Shown piece by piece: positions 14,379 to 22,015 of a stretch of 28,802 bases of DNA (positions are counted from its first letter, which is position 1; each line of letters begins with the position of its first letter). Source of the DNA: an uncultured Candidatus Melainabacteria bacterium (lineage in GTDB: Bacteria > Cyanobacteriota > Vampirovibrionia > Gastranaerophilales > Gastranaerophilaceae); NCBI GenBank assembly GCA_934754775.1, contig CAKVIM010000017.1:1-28802 (forward strand), given 5' to 3'. The translations under genes were made by a program, and so were the position numbers. The notes under the pieces are model-generated. The model did no database searches. It was not told the origin of the DNA and saw only the letters and a program-made list of their open reading frames with translations.

Positions 14379-15902
14379 TTAGTTCATATCAACTCTGTAC
14401 TGCAAAGCCAAAGTCAGGTGCTGCAAAGAAATATTTTCTGCACCTTTTAAATCCGCAATAGTACGAGCAAGCTTTAGTATACGGTTAAATTTTCTACCTG
14501 AAAGTTGATACTTCTGAGCAGCAGCTTTCATGAATTCTGCAGAACTTTCGTCCAATTTGCAATATTGTTTTATTTGTTTATTATTGAGTTCGGAATTAGT
14601 AAAAATACCCTCATTCTTATATCTTTCACTTTGAATTTTTCTTGCTCTTATTACCCGCTCACGAATCTTTGCCGAAGGTTCTGCCTCTTCCTTAATTTGT
14701 ACTAGTTCATCAGGAGTCAATCTCGGGACATTAACAACCAAATCAATTCTGTCCATCAAAGGTCCAGATAGCTTAGAAACGTATTTTTGAACCTGATAAT
14801 CCGCACAAGTACATTGCTTTTCTTTATCACCCAAATACCCGCAAGGGCAAGGATTCATCGCTGCAACCAGCATAAATTTAGCAGGATATTTAACAGAAAC
14901 CTTAGCTCTTGAAATACTGACTTCACCGTCTTCTAGCGGTTGCCTTAAAACTTCCAAAACTTGTCGAGGGAATTCCACAATCTCATCTAAAAATAAAACG
15001 CCCCTATGAGCAAGTGTGATTTCCCCTGGCTTTGGATTTGAACCACCACCAATAATTCCGTTTGAAGACGCCGTGTGGTGAATTGAACGGTAAGGACGTT
15101 TTGTCATCAAAGGTTCATCATCCTGCAACAATCCGCTGATACTATAAATTTTAGTCAACTCTAGAGCTTCTTCTAATTCCAACGGGGGAAGAATTGACGC
15201 CAAGCATTTCGCCATCAAAGTCTTACCAGACCCCGGAGCTCCTGACATAAGAACATTGTGCCCACCTGCAGCAGCAATTTCCAGTGCCATTTTAGCCTTT
15301 TGTTGACCTTTTACATCTTTAAAATCAAAAACAAAATCCGATTCCAGAGCATTATTAAGATATTCATTAACATCAACAACGGTGGAATCAAGTGGTGTGC
15401 CATTAAAATGATTAACTATATCCGCCAAGTGTTCTGCTCCAAAAACTTTCATATCTTGAGCCAAAGCTGCTTCTTTAGCATTTTCCCTTGGAACAAAAAC
15501 CGTCTTAACGCCAGCATCCTTCAAACCGTTTACAAGTGGTAAAACACCGGTAATTTTTCTCAAAGAACCGTCCAAAGACAGTTCACCTAAAAATCCCATA
15601 GTACTATCATCCGGAATAGATATACCCTGTTCTTTTAAAATTCCAATCGCAATCGGTAAATCAAAATTTGTTCCTTCTTTCCTAATGTCCGCAGGGGCAA
15701 GATTTACTACAACACGTCCTGTAGGGAATGAAAAACCAGAGTTTTTGATTGCAGAACGAACACGCTCTCTTGCTTCATTAACAGCATTGTCAGGAAGTCC
15801 TACAATAGTAATATTAGGAAGCGAATTGATAACATCAACTTCTACTTCTATTTTACAAGAATTAATCCCTATTGTAGTTGCAGTAATCGCTTTTGTAACC
15901 AT
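14379..15902 (-). CDS. comM: YifB/ComM family Mg-chelatase-like AAA+ ATPase
   Basis: ComM is a hexameric helicase that promotes branch migration during natural transformation in Vibrio and Acinetobacter. The 507-residue protein is full length. The N-terminal S5-fold domain (about 1-170) has GLPDNAVNEARERVRSAIKN and NLAPADIRKEG. The AAA+ core has Walker A GAPGSGKT (221-228) and Walker B GVLFLDEIVEF. The cysteine-rich loop CPCGYLGDKEKQCTC may hold zinc. The C-terminal domain contains SGRKFNRILKLARTIADL. The ATG at 15902 is 2 nt after the stop of the small gene upstream, so they form one operon. With the prepilin next to it, competence is a plausible context, but YifB proteins occur in organisms not known to be competent. 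Confidence 0.93.
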   Translation of the reverse strand: MVTKAITATTIGINSCKIEVEVDVINSLPNITIVGLPDNAVNEARERVRSAIKNSGFSFPTGRVVVNLAPADIRKEGTNFDLPIAIGILKEQGISIPDDSTMGFLGELSLDGSLRKITGVLPLVNGLKDAGVKTVFVPRENAKEAALAQDMKVFGAEHLADIVNHFNGTPLDSTVVDVNEYLNNALESDFVFDFKDVKGQQKAKMALEIAAAGGHNVLMSGAPGSGKTLMAKCLASILPPLELEEALELTKIYSISGLLQDDEPLMTKRPYRSIHHTASSNGIIGGGSNPKPGEITLAHRGVLFLDEIVEFPRQVLEVLRQPLEDGEVSISRAKVSVKYPAKFMLVAAMNPCPCGYLGDKEKQCTCADYQVQKYVSKLSGPLMDRIDLVVNVPRLTPDELVQIKEEAEPSAKIRERVIRARKIQSERYKNEGIFTNSELNNKQIKQYCKLDESSAEFMKAAAQKYQLSGRKFNRILKLARTIADLKGAENISLQHLTLALQYRVDMN

Positions 15903-15904
15903 AA

Positions 15905-16156
15905 TTACACATCCGGCAACATTGAAGATATTTCTGCAACAATTCTTGAAATATCCGGACCGCCAAAAATAGCTTCCAATATCAATGAAGAATTGATTAT
16001 CACGGATTCTCTATATTCCATTGTATCAATATCAATAATATTAAATTCTACGTAGTCATCACCGACATAAGTAATCTTGCCATACTCCGCTCCGGTTGCC
16101 CAACGCAAAAACACATACTTCTGTTCAAATACCTTGAGTCTGTTAATTAATTTCAT
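15905..16156 (-). CDS. Small conserved-looking protein of unknown function upstream of comM
   Basis: I do not recognise this 83-residue protein. It starts MKLINRLKVFEQKYVFLRWA. A central stretch of alternating hydrophobic residues (YGKITYVGDDYVEFNIIDID) suggests a small beta barrel, and the C-terminal half (INSSLILEAIFGGPDISRIV) looks helical. The pattern of a short strand-rich domain with 'VGDDYVEF' recalls small SH3- or Sm-like folds, but I can see no diagnostic motif. GAAGGTG lies upstream of the ATG, and the stop is 2 nt before the comM start, so the two are translated together. A promoter candidate lies before it (16178-16206). Confidence 0.75.
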   Translation of the reverse strand: MKLINRLKVFEQKYVFLRWATGAEYGKITYVGDDYVEFNIIDIDTMEYRESVIINSSLILEAIFGGPDISRIVAEISSMLPDV

Positions 16157-16177
16157 TTAAACACCTTCGTATATAAT

Positions 16178-16206
16178 ATTATTAGTTTTATTTTTTCTAA
16201 AGTCAA
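16178..16206 (-). promoter_or_regulatory. Promoter candidate for the small gene-comM operon
   Basis: TTGACT (16206-16201), a 17-nt spacer and AATAAT (16183-16178) each match the consensus at five of six bases. The predicted start is about 15 nt before the ATG at 16156, leaving room for GAAGGTG. The -35 box lies next to the stop codon of the PilZ gene. Confidence 0.5.
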
Positions 16207-16207
16207 G

Positions 16208-16858
16208 CTAGTCTAATTTAATCAAATATTGTTTCAAAATCATCTCGTCTTCTGATGATAGTCCTATGAAACGGAAAACATTCAAATGCTCATTTTCATT
16301 ATAACTATCTACGACATCCTTCTCCCGAACAAACTTTGTTTCAACAGTCAACTTCCCATCAGGGAAATTTATCACACTATTTGACGGGAACTGAACAGTC
16401 AATATACCTGTAATCTTTTTGTAAATACTTGACAGTTCTTGAGTCGAAATATAAGAAATACCTCCCATTGATAAGTCATAAGAAGTAGCATCTATAGTAA
16501 ATCCATCATTAAACTTAACAGTCAATGGTAGTTGAGCCTGTTTTCTTGAACTTGTTCTAAGTTGGATAAATTCCCATCTTTTAGGAATACTTACTTCATA
16601 TAACAAATCATTGAATGAAAGATTCGCTCCGAGTATTGAAACTTTTGCTCTATAAACGCCATCAGGAGTATACACATAAATATCTGCAGGCGTTTTTCTC
16701 TTTGGTTTTACGAAATTTACAGGCATAGTAGCAGCAAATAGACATGTCTTGTTATCCATAAAACGCAATTTTACTGATTCACGTTTTCTTGAACCATTAT
16801 TTACATAAATCAAAAAAATCTTCGTTACATTGCTATCTCTTAATATATTAGTCTGCAT
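16208..16858 (-). CDS. PilZ domain protein (predicted cyclic di-GMP binder)
   Basis: PilZ domains bind cyclic di-GMP and alter motility, pili or polysaccharide output. From the chosen start the protein has 216 residues. An N-terminal beta-rich domain of the YcgR type (about 1-95, with DNKTCLFAATMPV and DIYVYTPDGVYRAKVSI) precedes the PilZ domain. The two c-di-GMP motifs are both present: R-x3-R as Arg101 and Arg105 (RTSSR), and D-x-S-x2-G as Asp128, Ser130 and Gly133 (DLSMGG). I chose the ATG at 16858 because GGAG lies 10 nt upstream; a further 23 residues upstream would cover the promoter. It is divergent from the glutamate synthase operon. The neighbouring comM and prepilin genes suggest a pilus target, but this is inference. 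Confidence 0.88.
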   Translation of the reverse strand: MQTNILRDSNVTKIFLIYVNNGSRKRESVKLRFMDNKTCLFAATMPVNFVKPKRKTPADIYVYTPDGVYRAKVSILGANLSFNDLLYEVSIPKRWEFIQLRTSSRKQAQLPLTVKFNDGFTIDATSYDLSMGGISYISTQELSSIYKKITGILTVQFPSNSVINFPDGKLTVETKFVREKDVVDSYNENEHLNVFRFIGLSSEDEMILKQYLIKLD

Positions 16859-16888
16859 ATTCGTATCTCCTATCAGAAATGATAACAT

Positions 16889-16897
16889 ATTATAACA
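16889..16897 (-). promoter_or_regulatory. Extended -10 promoter for the PilZ gene
   Basis: TGTTATAAT (16897-16889) is an extended -10 with a perfect TATAAT. The -35 region is poor. A small dyad TATCA-GAAA-TGATA (16871-16884) lies in the leader just before the ribosome binding site and could be an operator. Confidence 0.5.
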
Positions 16898-16914
16898 AAA
16901 AAGACAACAAACTC

Positions 16915-16943
16915 TTGACGCCAACACGCTAAAGCTGTAAAAT
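16915..16943 (+). promoter_or_regulatory. Sigma-70-type promoter of the glutamate synthase operon (leaderless start)
   Basis: TTGACG (16915-16920), a 17-nt spacer and TAAAAT (16938-16943) each match the consensus at five of six bases. Seven bases separate the -10 box from the ATG at 16951, so transcription should start on or one base before the start codon. There is no ribosome binding site. Confidence 0.65.
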
Positions 16944-16950
16944 CAAACGT

Positions 16951-18057
16951 ATGTGTAGAATCGGAGCTATAAAATCAAGAAAAAAATTACATCCTTCTAT
17001 AGCACTAAAGCTTATGCGTAGTCAACAAGAAGGACATGATGATTCGGGGTTTGCTTTTGTAATGCAAGATTTGGGTGGGATTTTTGAGAATTACAAAGAC
17101 CTGCCGCTTCTTTCTATGGCAGCAACAGTTGAAGGAACCCGACTGGCTGAAGATATCTTAAGAGAAATCGGTTTCTCAAGAGTTATGCAATGGTCGCCAA
17201 ATATTAACAACATCAAAGGGCTTCAAATTGAAGCTATGCCTAATTATATATTTGAAGTTCTGCAATACCCGAAAAGTTACAAGCACGCTACAAAGGAAGA
17301 AAAAGAAGAACTTCTTATTGACACTTCAATTAAGCTTAGAAAAATGCTGGAAGAAAATAATGCAGGCTTTATTTATTCTTTCTGGCCCGATGTCTTGACT
17401 CTAAAAGAAATCGGAAGTCCTCGAGATATCGGAACCTATTTTGACCTATGGAAAGAAAATAAAGAACTTACTTCCAGCATAATTACAGCACAATGCAGGC
17501 AAAATACGAATTACGATATCGTAAGATATGCTGCTCACCCGTTTTTCTTGGAAGGCTACACCGCACTTGTGAACGGCGAAAACACTTTTTACGAAAAGAA
17601 CAGGGATTATCAACAGAAATTATACAAAGGCTATCTCGGGTTTGAATCAGATTCGCAATGTCTTTTATACACACTTCACTACGTTCATAAGATTTTAAAA
17701 TGGCCACTACAGTACTTCAAACACACAATTACACCGCTCGAATATAATGAAATCATTAAACGAGCCGATAAAGAAATTTTGTTGAGAATAAAAGCTTCAC
17801 TTGCGAATTTGGAAATCAACGGCCCAAACACGATGTTAGCAGTTACTCCGGATAAAGAGCTGCTATGCGTTTGCGATTCCAAAAAGCTAAGACCGGTAGT
17901 AATAGGCAGGGACAAAGATACGGTGATTATGACGTCTGAAGTTGTCGGCATAAATGATTTGATGCCGAATAGGAACACCTCAAAAGATATTTATCCGAAT
18001 GAGCACGAAACAGTAATTATAAAAAATGATTTAACGGTGGAAAGATGGCATCAGTAA
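16951..18057 (+). CDS. Glutamate synthase, glutaminase (class II amidotransferase) subunit
   Basis: This subunit hydrolyses glutamine and supplies ammonia for reductive amination of 2-oxoglutarate. The 368-residue protein corresponds to the N-terminal domain of ordinary GltB as a separate chain. Cys2 (MCRIGAIKS) becomes the N-terminal nucleophile when Met is removed. Downstream family features include SQQEGHDDSGFAF, TAQCRQNTNYDIVRYAAHPF, LVNGENTFYEKN and GFESDSQCLLYTLHYV. No ribosome binding site precedes the ATG, but a strong promoter predicts a leaderless message. Its stop overlaps the next start by 13 bp, so the two are coupled. Together with the genes at 18045 and 19829 it makes a complete split large subunit, as in archaea and Thermotogales. 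Confidence 0.9.
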   Translation: MCRIGAIKSRKKLHPSIALKLMRSQQEGHDDSGFAFVMQDLGGIFENYKDLPLLSMAATVEGTRLAEDILREIGFSRVMQWSPNINNIKGLQIEAMPNYIFEVLQYPKSYKHATKEEKEELLIDTSIKLRKMLEENNAGFIYSFWPDVLTLKEIGSPRDIGTYFDLWKENKELTSSIITAQCRQNTNYDIVRYAAHPFFLEGYTALVNGENTFYEKNRDYQQKLYKGYLGFESDSQCLLYTLHYVHKILKWPLQYFKHTITPLEYNEIIKRADKEILLRIKASLANLEINGPNTMLAVTPDKELLCVCDSKKLRPVVIGRDKDTVIMTSEVVGINDLMPNRNTSKDIYPNEHETVIIKNDLTVERWHQ

Positions 18058-19670
18058 AAGTTAACGAGTTACACAAAAGTGATTTGCCTTGGATTATCGA
18101 ATATGATGAATCCAAATGTATCGGCTGCGGGAAATGCACTGCAACTTGCTCTTTCAATGCAATAAAGCCATTTATTGAAACAAGGAAATCAAACTCAATA
18201 ACTGCAGGACGAAAAACAGAAAAAGTCCTCGTAATTAAGCAAAATATATCACTTGATAATTATTGCCACGGCTGTGGTATGTGTGCAAACGTTTGCCCGA
18301 ACGGAGCAATTAAAGCGGTTCGAAACAAAGATGACAAGTATTCCGTAGCTTACAGAGCACAAAAAGCCGACTCATTTAAAAAAGGCGGGCGTTCTAACCT
18401 AAATACAGAAGGACGAACACTCGATAAAATAAAAATCGGCAGAATTTCTCAAATGACTGACCCGTCTTTAGATGCACAAAGGCACACATTTGAGCTTAAA
18501 ACTCCGTTTGGGCGAGTACTAAAAGCCGACAAATTAAATTTTGACACAAAAGACGGGAAAATTATTGAAACTACACCACTTCCGCCTAACAGATGGATTT
18601 ATCCGATAATTTTCGGTGACATGTCAATAGGTGCGGTCTCTTGGCGTATGTGGGAAGCTCTGGCGATTGCAACGGCTTACTTAAACGAAGTTATGGGTAT
18701 TCCAATCCGTATGTGCACGGGAGAAGGCGGGATTCCGACAAAACTGCTTAAATCAAGGTATGTAAAATACATGATTTTGCAAATCGCATCAGGACATTTT
18801 GGCTGGAACAGAATTATAAAATCTTTACCGGAAATGACCGAGGACCCAGCGGGAATTCTAATTAAAATCGGACAAGGTGCTAAACCCGGGGATGGTGGTC
18901 TACTGTTAGCCAGCAAAGTCGCAAAATACGTACAGGAAATCCGAGGTGTGCCAAAAGCCGATTTGCTTTCACCGCCAACACATCAAGGTTTATACTCAAT
19001 AGAAGAAAGCGTTCAAAAGATGTTTTTATCAATGAATGCGGCGTTCAATTTCCAAGTTCCGGTTGCAATAAAAGTTGCGGCATCCGTAACGAGCGTATCT
19101 GTCTACAATAACCTGTTAAGAGATCCATATAATATCGTTGGCGGATTCTTTATCGACGGGCTCGCAGGCGGAACAGGAGCTGCTCACGAGATTTCGCTAA
19201 ACCACACAGGGCATCCGATTACATCAAAACTTCGGGACTGCTACCTTGCAGCTGTTCACCAAGGCAGACAAGGCGAGATTCCTCTTTTTGCAGGTGGTGG
19301 CTTAGGACAAACAGGAAGCTTCGCAGCAGATGCGTTTAAGCTGATTTGTCTGGGAGCAAACGGAGTATTCACAGGTAGAATGCTTATGGAAATTGCAGGC
19401 TGTGTAGGAAACGATACGGGAAGATGCAACGCTTGCAACACAGGGCTTTGTCCTGCCGGAATTGCTGCACAAAAAGAGTGTTTAGTGAAAAGATTGGATG
19501 TCGATAAGGTCGCACAAAATTTAGTTAACTACATTTTGGCGACTGACATTGAACTAAAAAAGCTTATGGCTCCTGTCGGTTGTTCAACACTACCGGTCGG
19601 ACGTTCAGACGCTCTTATCACGGTTGACAAGCACATTTCAAACAGGTTGGATATTCAGTATAGTTGTTAA
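18045..19670 (+). CDS. Glutamate synthase, FMN-binding synthase subunit with N-terminal ferredoxin domain
   Basis: This is the catalytic subunit that forms two glutamates from 2-oxoglutarate and ammonia at FMN. The 541-residue protein starts with two [4Fe-4S] motifs: Cys25, 28, 31, 35 (CIGCGKCTATC) and Cys74, 77, 80, 84 (CHGCGMCANVC). The FMN-binding TIM barrel (about 150-520) contains PPTHQGLYSIEE, VAIKVAASVTSV, GLAGGTGAAHEIS, FAGGGLGQTGSFAADAFK and the Cys-rich cluster loop CNACNTGLCPAGIAAQ, equivalent to the 3Fe-4S site. GGTGG precedes the ATG at 18045. A fused ferredoxin suggests that reduced ferredoxin or an Fe-S partner gives the electrons. No GltD-type NAD(P)H subunit is encoded nearby. 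The intergenic segment that follows holds a repeat. Confidence 0.92.
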   Translation: MASVKVNELHKSDLPWIIEYDESKCIGCGKCTATCSFNAIKPFIETRKSNSITAGRKTEKVLVIKQNISLDNYCHGCGMCANVCPNGAIKAVRNKDDKYSVAYRAQKADSFKKGGRSNLNTEGRTLDKIKIGRISQMTDPSLDAQRHTFELKTPFGRVLKADKLNFDTKDGKIIETTPLPPNRWIYPIIFGDMSIGAVSWRMWEALAIATAYLNEVMGIPIRMCTGEGGIPTKLLKSRYVKYMILQIASGHFGWNRIIKSLPEMTEDPAGILIKIGQGAKPGDGGLLLASKVAKYVQEIRGVPKADLLSPPTHQGLYSIEESVQKMFLSMNAAFNFQVPVAIKVAASVTSVSVYNNLLRDPYNIVGGFFIDGLAGGTGAAHEISLNHTGHPITSKLRDCYLAAVHQGRQGEIPLFAGGGLGQTGSFAADAFKLICLGANGVFTGRMLMEIAGCVGNDTGRCNACNTGLCPAGIAAQKECLVKRLDVDKVAQNLVNYILATDIELKKLMAPVGCSTLPVGRSDALITVDKHISNRLDIQYSC

Positions 19671-19677
19671 AGATTCA

Positions 19678-19766
19678 ACACCTCACCCTTTACACTACAC
19701 TTCCAGACTTGTAAGTAAAACTACTAGTGTAAAAGTAAAGTGCAAAACTCTCCTAAGAGGAGAGGG
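19678..19766. repeat. Palindromic intergenic repeat, interrupted copy
   Basis: ACACCTCACCCT (19678-19689) and CTCTCCT-AAG-AGGAGAGGG (19748-19766) match the intact copy at 10779-10812, where only four bases separate the two parts. Here 58 bases intervene, and they carry their own inverted repeat: TTTACACTA (19689-19697) and TAGTGTAAA (19725-19733). This looks like a small insertion into the element. It lies between the second and third glutamate synthase genes. Confidence 0.7.
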
Positions 19767-19828
19767 AATGACCAAAACTTGTTTACTAAAAACTTCACAC
19801 TAACTTCTTCAGTAAAAAAGGAAACATA

Positions 19829-20869
19829 ATGACAGTTTGCAAAATAAAATCTTTAAAAAATAATAACGAAAGAATGTCTACTCAAGAACTGCTTCAGACA
19901 ATTTACAACAAAATTGAAGAAGGAGTTTGCGAGTTTGAAATAGAGGCTTGCGGTCAACACGATATTGGCGGCGGTTGCAAGCACTCTGTTAACAACAATT
20001 TGATGTTCCACATAACCAACCCAGGACAAAGAGTCGGTGCTATGGGTATGGACGGAACAAAAATTATCGTAGAAGGTTCCGCTCCTGCTGACATCGGCTG
20101 GCTTAATTCCGGAGCAGAAATCATCGTTAAAGGTGACGGCGGAGATACAGCTGCTCATTGTGCTGCCGGCGGGAAAATTTATATTGCAGGACGTGTTGGA
20201 ACCCGCTCCGGAGCATTAATGAAACATGACCCGAAATTTGAGCCGCCGCAATTTTGGGTACTTAAAAATACAGGCTCATTTAGCTTTGAATTCATGAACG
20301 GCGGAATTGCAGTAATTTGCGGATACAATTGCGACAACGTAGAGTCAATACTCGGAAATCGTTCTTGCGTCGGAATGGTTGGCGGAACGGTTTATGTAAG
20401 AGGGAAGGTCAACGGACTTGCAAAGTGTGTTGAGCAAATAAAATTGGATAAGTTTGACAAAGATTTTCTTAAATCCGGCATGAAAGAGTTCTTAAAAGAA
20501 ATTGGCAAATCCGAGTTAGAATCAGAGCTTTTGGATTTTTCGGAATGGACAAAAATCGTCCCTCTTGATAAAACAGCTAAAGCTAAGAAAATTTCAGTAA
20601 AAGAATTTAAAGATGCAGAATGGTTTAAAGACGGGTTATTTGGTGATTTAGTCGAAGATAGCGGAGAAGTATACGCACTGGCAGAATCAGGAGATGCAAG
20701 ACTCCACAAACCGGTTTGGCATAAAGAACTTTGTATCAACTGCAAACTCTGCATAAATAATTGCCCTCAAAGAGCTATCAACGAAAAATTTAACGCAGAG
20801 CCAACTAAGTGTATCGGTTGCGGTATCTGTAGTGCAGTTTGTCCGAAAAATGCTTGGACTATGGTTTAA
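19829..20869 (+). CDS. Glutamate synthase, GXGXG-domain subunit with C-terminal ferredoxin domain
   Basis: The GXGXG domain is the structural beta-helix of the GltB large subunit. Here it is a separate 346-residue protein. The helix covers about residues 20-200, with the repeated glycines in NPGQRVGAMGMDG, GADIGWLNSGAEIIVKGDGGDTAA-type turns, MNGGIAVICGYNC and GGTVYVRGKVNGLAK. The last 46 residues form a two-cluster ferredoxin: Cys302, 305, 308, 312 and Cys328, 331, 334, 338 (CINCKLCINNC, CIGCGICSAVC). AAGGAAAC lies before the ATG. The gene follows the FMN subunit after 158 bp that contain the interrupted repeat, so it may be on the same or a separate message. It overlaps the end of the convergent YkgJ gene by 11 bp. 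Confidence 0.9.
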   Translation: MTVCKIKSLKNNNERMSTQELLQTIYNKIEEGVCEFEIEACGQHDIGGGCKHSVNNNLMFHITNPGQRVGAMGMDGTKIIVEGSAPADIGWLNSGAEIIVKGDGGDTAAHCAAGGKIYIAGRVGTRSGALMKHDPKFEPPQFWVLKNTGSFSFEFMNGGIAVICGYNCDNVESILGNRSCVGMVGGTVYVRGKVNGLAKCVEQIKLDKFDKDFLKSGMKEFLKEIGKSELESELLDFSEWTKIVPLDKTAKAKKISVKEFKDAEWFKDGLFGDLVEDSGEVYALAESGDARLHKPVWHKELCINCKLCINNCPQRAINEKFNAEPTKCIGCGICSAVCPKNAWTMV

Positions 20870-21329
20870 TCCAGTCGTACAGATTTCTGATTTCGCCCGC
20901 CGGCATGCCGGAAAGAATATTTGGGGTGTCAAGATTTTCCAATACAGGATTTATGACGATTTCGCCATCTTTATAAACAGAAGAATAATTTTTACCGCAA
21001 GTCGCACAATAAGGAAGCTTCACAGTCTTATCCTTGCAAAGATATGCTAAACCGTGGACTCTGCAAACAATTGGACGATAAGCGTAAATTGAGCAGATAT
21101 TATTTATCAAAAATGGACAAATCCCACCTTTTGTCATTGATTTAACATTCGCTTGAACTTGACATTTTTGTTCATTATCAAGTTCAACAAAGCCTTGCAT
21201 CACATACTCAAGTTCAATTTGGGATAAGGGGTAATCTCCTTTTTCACAACAAGCAGAACATCCGGCTTTACATTGGACATAAGCACTATGGGCTTGAAAA
21301 TAACTTTCAAGCCTTTTATCAAGCTCCAT
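20859..21329 (-). CDS. YkgJ family cysteine cluster protein
   Basis: Members of this family (UPF0153, putative Zn- or Fe-chelating) have unknown roles. From the ATG at 21329 the protein has 156 residues. Eight or more conserved cysteines are arranged as CKAGCSACC near the start (Cys20, 24, 27, 28), then CPFLINNICSIYAYRPIVCR, and CATCGK later; this is the family layout. The start is uncertain. A TTG at 21368 would give 13 more residues and overlap the upstream gene by 28 bp. The ATG at 21329 is 20 nt after a strong AGGAGG, with a small hairpin ATAAAA-GCT-TTTTAT between. It is probably translated after the gene at 21341. Confidence 0.85.
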   Translation of the reverse strand: MELDKRLESYFQAHSAYVQCKAGCSACCEKGDYPLSQIELEYVMQGFVELDNEQKCQVQANVKSMTKGGICPFLINNICSIYAYRPIVCRVHGLAYLCKDKTVKLPYCATCGKNYSSVYKDGEIVINPVLENLDTPNILSGMPAGEIRNLYDWIKP

Positions 21330-21340
21330 ATAAAAAGCTT

Positions 21341-21979
21341 TTATTTTCCCCTCCTGAATCTTGACCAAAAGCTTCTTGAAGCATGACTTTCAAGCTGCTC
21401 AATACGATCAGAGAGTTGTTTATTATGTTCTAACAAATCCTTAACCTGTTTCGCCAAAATCTCGTTATCACGCTTATAACCACCGGCTTCAATCAAGCGT
21501 GTTGCCATATCAGAGTTTGTGATATCATCGCTAATTTTCTTAGCAACAGCTTCTGCAAGCATTTGGAGAGTTTGACTAGAAACATCCAGCGTAAAGCTTT
21601 TGCCCTGTTGAACTTGCTGCGGAACAGTGTTTTCGTCTTGCGGAACGACTTCACATCCGGTTTCTGCAGAATTATTGTTCAAAAGTTCACTTACCATAAG
21701 AGGTTGAACCGGTTGTTGAGGTTCATCGTCATTTTTTTCTACTTTTGCTTCCATACGCCCAAGTTTTGTAATAATTTGTTCATCACTATATCCTTGAGCT
21801 TTCAACGAAATACCTTTTTTGATTTTTTCCAGAGCTAAATCATCATAGAATTCCAAACCGTCATCATCTTCATAGATAGATTCGATTTTCCAATCCTCTA
21901 AAAACAAATCAAGCGAATGCTTGTCTATATAATAATTTTCCGTATTAAGACTTTTTAAAATACTTTCTCTATTAAACAT
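21341..21979 (-). CDS. Protein with MerR-like N-terminus and C-terminal coiled coil, unknown function
   Basis: The 212-residue protein has three parts. Residues 1-75 resemble a MerR-type winged helix (DGLEFYDDLALEKIKKGISL, AQGYSDEQIITKLGRM). Residues 80-130 are a Gln/Pro/Asn-rich linker. Residues 130-200 are helical with a coiled coil (NEILAKQVKDLLEHNKQLSD), ending in a basic aromatic tail FWSRFRRGK. The layout recalls DNA-binding proteins with a dimerising tail, such as those of the RacA or plasmid-partition type, but I cannot name a family. GGGGTG lies 8 nt before the ATG. It overlaps or abuts the YkgJ gene downstream, whose ribosome binding site is inside its last codons. Confidence 0.8.
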   Translation of the reverse strand: MFNRESILKSLNTENYYIDKHSLDLFLEDWKIESIYEDDDGLEFYDDLALEKIKKGISLKAQGYSDEQIITKLGRMEAKVEKNDDEPQQPVQPLMVSELLNNNSAETGCEVVPQDENTVPQQVQQGKSFTLDVSSQTLQMLAEAVAKKISDDITNSDMATRLIEAGGYKRDNEILAKQVKDLLEHNKQLSDRIEQLESHASRSFWSRFRRGK

Positions 21980-22015
21980 CCGCTACACCCCAATTTTATC
22001 AATAATTTATACACA

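Noticed and set aside
21346..21350. Non-standard ATA start codon for the YkgJ gene, 5 nt after AGGAGG
   Set aside because: ATA initiation is very rare; TTG at 21368 or ATG at 21329 explain the gene without it.
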